Shown here piece by piece: positions 1 to 4,459 of a DNA stretch of 5,217 nucleotides. The translations under genes and the position numbers were made by a program. Under the pieces are notes generated by a model. That model searched no databases and was not told the DNA's origin. It saw nothing but the letters and a program-made list of their open reading frames with translations. The first letter of the stretch is position 1; every line of letters starts with the position of its first letter. The DNA comes from Methylomonas sp. (lineage in GTDB: Bacteria; Pseudomonadota; Gammaproteobacteria; Methylococcales; Methylomonadaceae), in contig JALSIU010000066.1 in NCBI GenBank assembly GCA_026989715.1, forward strand, positions 1 to 5,217, written 5' to 3'.

Positions 1-573
1 TTTAGCGCTGGCCAGGCGCTGGTGCTCCTTTCTTATAAGCTCCTGACGCTGAGATAGCGTGTCCATTAGGTTTGCTTTGTAGCCCACTTTGCTGATGATG
101 TCGGCCATTTCTTGCCGAGACAAGCGGCCCTTTACGGATGCTATCGCAGAAGCAAAGTTGACGGTTGCGCTATGGATGCGTGGGTCTCTTTTCAGTGACA
201 TTTCCAAGAGTAGGGCGCAAGAGGCGCAACTCATACCTTCTATGGATAGACTAATTTCTTGTAGCGGTACGTTTAAGTCTTCAATAATATCACTTTTAGG
301 CAGGCTGATTTTTTTCTTGCCGATATTGCCTAGAACGGTATCTAGTAAGGTTAAGAAGTTCTTTTTGGGTAAGGCTTTATGGTCAAAAAAAAGGGTAACA
401 GAGCCAATTTCGGGAACTGATTTAATGCACTTGATTTCTGGCCGCTTTTTTAAAATAATCTCAAAAATATAGGTGCGTTCAGGGTCTTTTTCCAGAATAG
501 GAACCAGAATGCGAATGCGATTTTTAAGCTCATGTACAAGCTTGAAGTTTTTGGGCTGGAATGCGTGGGTCAT
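1..573 (-). CDS. P1B-type heavy-metal translocating ATPase, N-terminal part (cut by left edge)
   Basis: The first 191 residues of a metal-transporting P-type ATPase are visible; the transmembrane and catalytic core (TGE, CPx, DKTGT motifs) lies beyond the left edge. The start is the ATG at 571-573, 15 nt after the stop of the upstream HMA_2 gene, so the two are very probably cotranscribed; no clear Shine-Dalgarno is present. Residues about 9-82 resemble the cysteine-free HMA_2 fold: LVHELKNRIRILVP, then a hydrophobic helix, then IGSVTLFFD. The usual PGR before the arginine motif is KNR here. Residues about 105-170 form a canonical HMA domain with GMSCASC at 113-119, whose two cysteines should bind a soft or transition metal, and VGYKA near its end. 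Residues 171-191 are charged and helical, as expected before the first membrane helix. The family moves metal ions across membranes using ATP. The metal and the P1B subclass cannot be read from this part. The neighbours suggest a dedicated metal-storage or efflux system. Assignment to the P1B family is solid; any FezB-like role is inference. Confidence 0.88.
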   Translation of the reverse strand, partial: MTHAFQPKNFKLVHELKNRIRILVPILEKDPERTYIFEIILKKRPEIKCIKSVPEIGSVTLFFDHKALPKKNFLTLLDTVLGNIGKKKISLPKSDIIEDLNVPLQEISLSIEGMSCASCALLLEMSLKRDPRIHSATVNFASAIASVKGRLSRQEMADIISKVGYKANLMDTLSQRQELIRKEHQRLASAK

Positions 574-588
574 AAGTACTGAGATTTT

Positions 589-1197
589 TTATTTGTTTTT
601 ATTGGCTTTGGAGCGAATCAATAAATACATCAGGTAGAAAATGGTTAACCATTGATAGCGATATTTCATTGGCTCTAATAGCCACTTTTTAGTAATGAGT
701 TTCCAGTGTGTTTTAATTAAGAATAGAACGAGAACATCATTAAAAAAGGTAATGAGTGTTTTTTCTGGGTTTTTGAGAATTTCAGGTTTTTTTTTCAAGC
801 CAAGTTTCGCAAGAATGCCGATAGCTTGCGCCGTTTCTTTGGTTTCGACGTATTTTTCCTTTGCCCATCGTGTTCCTTTCCAGCTTGCTAGTTTGTTTTT
901 AAGAGGGTGGTCGCTTTTTGCATTGCCTGGTTGCTTGAAAATACCCTTTTTTTCAAGTTCGGTAATGATATTCAGTAATTGCTTGCTGAGTTCTGTAAAA
1001 GAAAGTGACTCTTGGGTAAAACGAATGGCTAGTTTCTGTTTATTTCTAAATAAATTAACACGATATACACCTTCAATTTGTAGGATGGCATTAGAAACGA
1101 TAGGCGCAACAGTATCACGGCATAAGCATTCCGGGATTTGGAATCTTACATGGCCTGAAGAGTTATAACGTAAAATAATTTCTTGTTGTATAGACAT
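589..1197 (-). CDS. HMA_2-like domain membrane-associated protein
   Basis: This 202-aa protein has an N-terminal ferredoxin-like, heavy-metal-associated-type domain (about residues 8-82) that lacks the CxxC metal site. Its recognisable landmarks are SGHVRFQIPECLC (14-26), IEGVYRVNLF (41-50) and KLAIRF (55-60), a pattern I associate with the HMA_2 proteins encoded beside P1B ATPases. A basic linker follows (84-146). Two hydrophobic segments come next, about 147-162 and 181-194, the latter followed by a Lys/Asn-rich tail, so the C-terminal half is probably membrane-embedded or membrane-associated. The gene ends 15 nt before the ATPase start, and the adjacent ATPase carries a similar domain at its own N-terminus, which suggests that the two proteins interact. 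Two cysteines, C24 and C26, sit close together in the helix region and could be metal ligands, but this is not a classical site. No Shine-Dalgarno is visible upstream of the ATG, and no in-frame alternative start is evident. The exact function is unknown. The A9 run in the mRNA at 787-795 encodes KKK. Confidence 0.8.
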   Translation of the reverse strand: MSIQQEIILRYNSSGHVRFQIPECLCRDTVAPIVSNAILQIEGVYRVNLFRNKQKLAIRFTQESLSFTELSKQLLNIITELEKKGIFKQPGNAKSDHPLKNKLASWKGTRWAKEKYVETKETAQAIGILAKLGLKKKPEILKNPEKTLITFFNDVLVLFLIKTHWKLITKKWLLEPMKYRYQWLTIFYLMYLLIRSKANKNK

Positions 1198-1230
1198 GTA
1201 AGTTATTGAATGATTTAACTTAAGAAAGGT

Positions 1231-1265
1231 GGGTGTTGTTAGCGGGGGGAGGCTGACAACATCCC
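1231..1265 (-). terminator. Hairpin between the 106-aa and HMA_2 genes (attenuator or weak terminator)
   Basis: The arms 1231-1243 and 1252-1265 pair over 13 positions, with one G-T wobble and a single-base bulge, around an 8-nt G/C-only-but-one loop. On the minus strand the hairpin is followed by ACCTTTCTTAAG, a short and imperfect T-rich stretch; on the plus strand there is no T tract. It lies in the 111-bp gap between two codirectional genes. It could be a partial terminator that lowers transcription of the HMA_2 and ATPase genes relative to the upstream small genes, or an mRNA-stabilising structure. The pairing is seen directly; the function is inferred. Confidence 0.5.
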
Positions 1266-1308
1266 ATTGGTTAAAGCCGAGTTATTTACTCTTAAATGGT
1301 AATGCTTT

Positions 1309-1629
1309 TTATTCTGGGGTTTCTTTTGCTTCGGCAACAATGTCTTCTAGGTTTTCTTTTTGTTGTAGTACAAAGTCTTTGCCTTTGTCGGTGACCGAGC
1401 TGACAGAAGAAACAATATCTTTTCTGTGTTTGTGAGCGTAGTAACCGATGGCGGCACCAATGCCGAGTAAAAGTAAGGGGTGTTTAGTAATCGTACTCAT
1501 AATTGTTTTTCCTGTTTGGGCACCTGCCGACATGACAGCACCTTTAATTAAATTAGTTGAAAGTTCGTGTTTATCAAGACCTGTATGTGCAATATGCTTA
1601 GCAGCTTGCTTAGTGTGGTTGTGAGCCAT
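1309..1629 (-). CDS. YtxH-like small single-pass membrane protein
   Basis: This 106-aa protein has a hydrophilic, His/Lys-rich N-terminus (HTKQAAKHIAHTG, residues 5-17). A glycine/alanine-rich segment with a GAxxGY pattern follows, with a single membrane span at about residues 50-65 (HPLLLLGIGAAIGYYAH). The charged helical C-terminus (68-106) is rich in Lys, Asp, Glu and Ser/Val, with probable amphipathic or coiled-coil character. This layout resembles YtxH-domain and DUF883-like small membrane proteins, whose biochemical role is poorly known. The His residues at 3, 5, 12, 15 and 21 could bind metal, but no defined motif is present. The start ATG at 1627-1629 has a weak GGA about 8 nt upstream. 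The gene lies 31 bp after the 55-aa gene and 111 bp before the HMA_2 gene, in the same direction, so it is probably part of the same operon. A structural or scaffolding membrane role alongside the ATPase is inference. Confidence 0.75.
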   Translation of the reverse strand: MAHNHTKQAAKHIAHTGLDKHELSTNLIKGAVMSAGAQTGKTIMSTITKHPLLLLGIGAAIGYYAHKHRKDIVSSVSSVTDKGKDFVLQQKENLEDIVAEAKETPE

Positions 1630-1660
1630 TTATAGAGTCCAATAATGAGGAGTAGAGGGG

Positions 1661-1828
1661 TTATTTTGCCGTATTGTCAGGGAGTAGTTCATCTTCATTT
1701 AGCATTTGATAGATGCCTTGGCAACCTTCGCAACAAAAATCCTTTTTGCCTGCTTTCGTTAAGAGGCTAAAGCCTTCGACTTCTACGGGTAGCCCGCATA
1801 AATCACATGGTTTTTTTTCGTCAGCCAT
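1661..1828 (-). CDS. Small CxxC...CCxxC metal-binding protein (55 aa)
   Basis: A 55-residue reading frame starts at the ATG 1826-1828 and ends at TAA 1661-1663. It encodes MADEKKPCDLCGLPVEVEG, a short linker, then KKDFCCEGCQGIYQMLNED. The cysteines at 8, 11, 32, 33 and 36 form the CxxCG...FCCxGC pattern found in the putative metal-binding domain at the N-terminus of FixI/CcoI-type cation ATPases (the ATPase-cat_bd family), here as a stand-alone protein. The intact frame, the tight cysteine spacing and the position between two codirectional genes make it a convincing gene despite its size. It probably acts in the cytoplasm as a metal carrier or sensor that delivers metal to, or receives it from, the neighbouring ATPase. 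No signal peptide or membrane segment is present. The Shine-Dalgarno is poor. The A8 run near the start (1811-1818) encodes EKK and is a possible slippage site. Confidence 0.82.
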   Translation of the reverse strand: MADEKKPCDLCGLPVEVEGFSLLTKAGKKDFCCEGCQGIYQMLNEDELLPDNTAK

Positions 1829-1911
1829 AAGTGTCGTGAGTTGTATAGAGAGTTCAGGTTGAGAAGCAACACAATGCGCTCATTAAGTATTTGAAAACAG
1901 CTTAATAATCA

Positions 1912-1946
1912 TACCTCGTATTTATGCTTCTATTGTTAGCGAGGTA
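1912..1946. promoter_or_regulatory. Inverted repeat TACCTCG-N21-CGAGGTA upstream of the 55-aa gene
   Basis: Two perfectly complementary 7-nt arms lie at 1912-1918 and 1940-1946, separated by 21 A/T-rich bases. On the minus strand the upstream arm falls just after a TATAAT box, so the repeat would cover roughly +1 to +35 of a transcript leading into the 55-aa gene. It could be a two-site repressor operator or a 5' UTR stem. The match is seen directly; a regulator is only inferred, and it does not match the MerR or Fur consensus that I know. Confidence 0.4.
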
Positions 1947-1947
1947 G

Positions 1948-1953
1948 ATTATA
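1948..1953 (-). promoter_or_regulatory. Candidate internal promoter (-10 TATAAT) ahead of the 55-aa gene
   Basis: A perfect sigma-70 -10 hexamer TATAAT is read on the minus strand, about 120 nt upstream of the 55-aa start. The best -35 at 17-bp spacing is TTTTCC (1971-1976), which is weak at 3 of 6 matches. A weak -35 combined with a palindrome at the start point is typical of a controlled promoter. It would allow the 55-aa, YtxH-like, HMA_2 and ATPase genes to be expressed independently of the 82-aa gene. Experimental support is lacking. Confidence 0.4.
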
Positions 1954-1992
1954 GAGGATATTTGCGAGTAGGAAAATAAACATATATTTGTG

Positions 1993-2020
1993 CATAGCTA
2001 CGGTATTATTTATTGCTATG
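1993..2020 (-). terminator. Short hairpin overlapping the stop of the 82-aa gene
   Basis: CATAGC at 1993-1998 and GCTATG at 2015-2020 are perfect 6-nt arms around a 16-nt A/T-rich loop, with the TAG stop of the 82-aa gene inside one arm. No T tract follows on the minus strand, so this is a weak candidate for a terminator or 3'-end structure and may be coincidental. Confidence 0.2.
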
Positions 2021-2264
2021 ACTGGCAATCTGCATCCGGTGGGCAGTGTTTATTATCAGGCTCGCTTGTTTGTGCTTGTGAGCAGACTTTTGTTGAGGCT
2101 TTCATAAGTGCAATACGCATGGCACCTGTTAAGCTTGAACCTAGGCCAAAGCGTGCGGCAACAGCAGGCAGCACAATGAACGAGGCAAGGGCTAGTCCTG
2201 CGCCGAGTAATAGTGCGCTATGAGATACTTGAGATTCTGTAGAAAGTTCTTGTTGATTGCTCAT
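2016..2264 (-). CDS. Small hydrophobic membrane protein with Cys-containing tail
   Basis: This 82-aa protein is of unrecognised family. It has a polar N-terminus (1-15, MSNQQELSTESQVSH). A strongly hydrophobic span follows (16-37, SALLLGAGLALASFIVLPAVAA), which contains a small-residue GAGLALAS stretch suited to helix packing. A second, moderately amphipathic segment with small residues (38-56) comes next. The hydrophilic tail has three cysteines (61, 74, 80), two histidine/acidic neighbours and the pattern NKHCPPDADCQS. The tail could bind metal, but no family motif is evident. The start ATG at 2262-2264 has only a weak AGAG element about 7 nt upstream. It is the first gene of the codirectional metal cluster, 187 bp ahead of the 55-aa gene. 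It may belong to the same system or be a separate small unit. The reading frame is intact, and the length and hydrophobic layout are credible for a real gene; its function is unknown. Confidence 0.65.
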   Translation of the reverse strand: MSNQQELSTESQVSHSALLLGAGLALASFIVLPAVAARFGLGSSLTGAMRIALMKASTKVCSQAQTSEPDNKHCPPDADCQS

Positions 2265-2515
2265 ATTATTCTCTATTTTTTACAAAAGTATTATCCTGAC
2301 ATAAGCATACAAGAATTAGGCCATATTTATAAGTTTCTGATTATAATGCTTTTATTTGCAATGTGGTGATGGGTGATATGACCTGAATAGGGGATTTGAT
2401 GCTATTTTACTTAGTTAAATAACATAGTTTAATTAATTTGTGTTGGATGGTATGTGCTAGCTAATGGAAATATCCCGAAACAGACTGGTTTGTGGGGGTT
2501 GTTTCGGGAGGGGTT
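2265..2515. other. A/T-rich intergenic region between rlmI and the metal cluster
   Basis: These 251 bp hold no credible reading frame on either strand. They contain the inverted repeat just downstream of rlmI (2473-2509) and, at 2340-2345, a TATAAT on the minus strand about 75 nt before the 82-aa start, without a recognisable -35 at 16-18 bp. This TATAAT could be a regulated promoter of the metal cluster but is unsupported otherwise. The region marks the border between housekeeping and accessory genes. Confidence 0.5.
2473..2509 (-). terminator. Inverted repeat after rlmI, probable terminator
   Basis: Perfect 10-bp arms TCCCGAAACA (2473-2482) and TGTTTCGGGA (2500-2509) flank a 17-nt loop, starting seven bases past the rlmI stop codon. 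On the minus strand the stem is followed by TATTTCC, a weak T stretch; on the plus strand by GGGGTTTTATAA. The position directly behind the gene supports a terminator, possibly working in both directions, though neither T tract is ideal. Confidence 0.6.
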
Positions 2516-3712
2516 TTATAAACTCTCAGAGACTGCACAAAAATAAGTTTTAAGGTATTCGGTTTCGGCTATGGCAGGGTGTATGGGATGGTCAGGTGCT
2601 TGTCCACCGGTTGCGACAATTGTCAGGTTGCGGTCTATATGTTTTGCTGATGAGCGTAAAATTTCATGTAAATTGGCTTTGCTTAAATGCGCTGAGCAAG
2701 AAGCAGAAACTAATATGCCATCTTTTGCCAAAACCTGTAAGGCAAGATGATTCAAGCGGCGGTAGGCTTCATATCCGGATTTAAAATCTTTTTTACGTTT
2801 AATCAGCGCGGGTGGGTCTAAGATGACAATATCAAAATGTTGTTTTTCTAAGCGGGCGCGTTTTAAATAATCAAATACATCACTTTGTATGCATTGCACC
2901 TGATTGCTTAGTTGATTTAAGTCTGTATTTTGTTTGGCTAAAGCGATGGCACTTGCAGAAGCATCGACACAAGTAACACTTGTTGCGCCGTTGAGTGCGG
3001 CAGGAATACCCCAGGCACCCACATATGAGAATAAGTCTAAGACTGTTTTGCCGGTTGTTAATTTTGCTAACATGGCGCGACTGCTCCGGTGGTCATAAAA
3101 CCAGCCGGTTTTTTGGCCTGCTAAAATATCAATTTTAAATTTGGCATTATTTTCTTCTATGATTAATGATTCCGGTAATTCGCCATAAATCAGTTCTGCT
3201 TGCTCAGATAGGCCTTCTAGTTGTCTTTGTGGGTTATCATTTTTTAGATAAATCGCTTTGGGCTGTAATAAATCTATCAGCACTGCAATCAGGGGCTCTT
3301 TTTGTCGCTCTATTCCCGCGGTGGTAATTTGCACGGCAAGAGTGTCACCAAAACGGTCGATGACCAAGCCTGGCAGGCCATCAGCTTCACCAAAAATAAG
3401 GCGATAAAAGGGTTTATCATAAAATAGTTCACGTAAAGCGAGTGCTCTGGCGATGCGAGTCGTGAACATTTTTGTACCCAGTTTGGCACTGGGCTTGCGA
3501 GAAAGAAACCGAGCACAAATCAGCGTATTAGGATTAACGTAAGCAGTACCTAATATTTTTCCATCACTGGCGACAATTCTAACCAAATCACCTGGAGAAA
3601 ATTGTTTGAGTGGGCTGCGGGCAGTGTCTACTTCATTGCTAAATATCCAAAGGTGGCCTTGACGTATGCGTTTATCTTCGTTTTTCTTTAAAAATAGTTC
3701 TGGGTGAGCCAT
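2516..3712 (-). CDS. rlmI: 23S rRNA (cytosine-C5) methyltransferase RlmI
   Basis: This 398-aa protein matches the length (E. coli RlmI is 396 aa) and architecture of the class I SAM-dependent rRNA methyltransferase RlmI/YccW, which makes m5C1962 in E. coli 23S rRNA. An N-terminal PUA-type RNA-binding domain covers about residues 2-75 (RIRQGHLWIFSNEV, PGDLVRIVASDGKILGTAYVN). A central region with GEADGLPGLVIDRFGD (108-123) follows. The family block GQKTGWFYDHRSSR (199-212) leads into the Rossmann-fold domain: SAM motif VLDLFSYVGAWG (224-235), acidic D250 in TCVDAS, motif IV ILDPPAL (297-303), and SASCSAH (336-342) with C339 as the probable nucleophile. All expected motifs are present, so it should be active. 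The start ATG at 3710-3712 agrees with the family N-terminus; a Shine-Dalgarno is lacking. It has its own promoter in the 80-bp gap after the DUF3426 gene and an inverted repeat beyond its stop. A related m5C methyltransferase of the same family is the only real alternative. Confidence 0.93.
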   Translation of the reverse strand: MAHPELFLKKNEDKRIRQGHLWIFSNEVDTARSPLKQFSPGDLVRIVASDGKILGTAYVNPNTLICARFLSRKPSAKLGTKMFTTRIARALALRELFYDKPFYRLIFGEADGLPGLVIDRFGDTLAVQITTAGIERQKEPLIAVLIDLLQPKAIYLKNDNPQRQLEGLSEQAELIYGELPESLIIEENNAKFKIDILAGQKTGWFYDHRSSRAMLAKLTTGKTVLDLFSYVGAWGIPAALNGATSVTCVDASASAIALAKQNTDLNQLSNQVQCIQSDVFDYLKRARLEKQHFDIVILDPPALIKRKKDFKSGYEAYRRLNHLALQVLAKDGILVSASCSAHLSKANLHEILRSSAKHIDRNLTIVATGGQAPDHPIHPAIAETEYLKTYFCAVSESL

Positions 3713-3745
3713 TATGCAGGGGACGGTTAATGTAAAAAGGTAAAC

Positions 3746-3773
3746 ATTATAACGAACTTAGCCTGTCGGTCAT
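3746..3773 (-). promoter_or_regulatory. Sigma-70 promoter for rlmI
   Basis: On the minus strand, ATGACC (3768-3773, matching TTGACA at 4 of 6) and a perfect TATAAT (3746-3751) are separated by 16 bp. Transcription would start near 3739 and give a short leader of about 25 nt before the rlmI ATG. No convincing terminator separates rlmI from the DUF3426 gene, so read-through from the prmA unit is also possible. Confidence 0.6.
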
Positions 3774-3792
3774 GTAATAAAATTCTTAGCCC

Positions 3793-4455
3793 TTACTTTA
3801 ATGTGACTTCATAGCCACCTATTGGAGTGGGGGGCAAGACAAGCATTAAGTCTATATCTAACGTAGCGTTGTGTTGTATTAATGTGTTCTTTGGCTTTGT
3901 CGGACTGAGGTATTCTTGTGGCTTAAATATGCGCTGTGCCAAAATACCGCCCTGTAGGTTGCGTAATGTTAATTGTAGTTGCGGTAGGGGCTGGGCGAAA
4001 GGCGCATGATTAATAAAGCTGGCGCGTAAGTGGTAGGTATTATTGCGTGTATTTTGTAAGGAACTGCCAATGGCGGTGAATTCGTTTAGGTTATGATAAG
4101 GGGGGAGTGGGTAATTTAGCGTTTTATTAAAATATTGTAACCACGGTCTTATTTGCGAGTTTTGTGCAAGCGGATATCCCATAAAATAATGTATTTGGAA
4201 TAACAGTATCATTAAGCCAAAGAGGCTACCAATAAACCAAACGGTATGCTGTGGTGCGCTGGATTTTTGCCAGGGATAGGGCGTGTCGGTATGGTGGGAT
4301 TGTGCCGCTTTTTGGGGGTGGGGGGTATCTCTTAAAGAGGCAAGAGCGTTAAATTTATGGGCGCAATCACTGCAAATAATGATGCCTTGTTTTTTTCTAA
4401 GTCGTTTGGATCTGACCTGCTGAGAGCTGAGGCATTCAGGGCAACGGGCATACAT
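3793..4455 (-). CDS. Zinc-ribbon and DUF3426 domain membrane protein
   Basis: This 220-aa protein starts with a MJ0042-type zinc ribbon: C5xxC8 and C28xxC31 in MYARCPECLS and IIICSDCAHKFNA. A polar, His/Pro-rich linker (42-70) is followed by one membrane span at about 71-91 (TVWFIGSLFGLMILLFQIHYF). The C-terminal part (about 100-220) is DUF3426-like, including NEFTAIGSSL, the RASFINHAPFAQPLPQLQLTL region, FKPQEYL (177-183) and GGYEVTLK at the end. The topology places the zinc ribbon in the cytoplasm and the DUF3426 domain, which resembles an immunoglobulin-like beta sandwich, in the periplasm. The molecular function is unknown. The start lies 4 nt after the prmA stop, a spacing that implies translational coupling, and prmA followed by this family is a common gammaproteobacterial order. 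The linker is short: many family members have a much longer low-complexity region between zinc ribbon and membrane span. Confidence 0.88.
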   Translation of the reverse strand: MYARCPECLSSQQVRSKRLRKKQGIIICSDCAHKFNALASLRDTPHPQKAAQSHHTDTPYPWQKSSAPQHTVWFIGSLFGLMILLFQIHYFMGYPLAQNSQIRPWLQYFNKTLNYPLPPYHNLNEFTAIGSSLQNTRNNTYHLRASFINHAPFAQPLPQLQLTLRNLQGGILAQRIFKPQEYLSPTKPKNTLIQHNATLDIDLMLVLPPTPIGGYEVTLK

Positions 4456-4459
4456 GGGC

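Noticed and set aside
89..472. Plus-strand 127-aa open frame
   Set aside because: It is antisense to the ATPase N-terminus, where the minus-strand frame shows clear HMA motifs.
695..1168. Plus-strand 157-aa open frame
   Set aside because: It is antisense to the HMA_2 gene, has no recognisable domain, and its Ser/Phe-rich composition is typical of the complement of a Lys/Glu-rich gene.
1901..1920. Possible Fur box near AATAATCAT
   Set aside because: Only one half-site resembles the Fur consensus; the partner half is absent.
1990..2223. Plus-strand 77-aa open frame
   Set aside because: It is antisense to the 82-aa membrane protein and shows no family features; the minus-strand frame has a coherent membrane span. 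Some doubt remains because neither has a recognised family.
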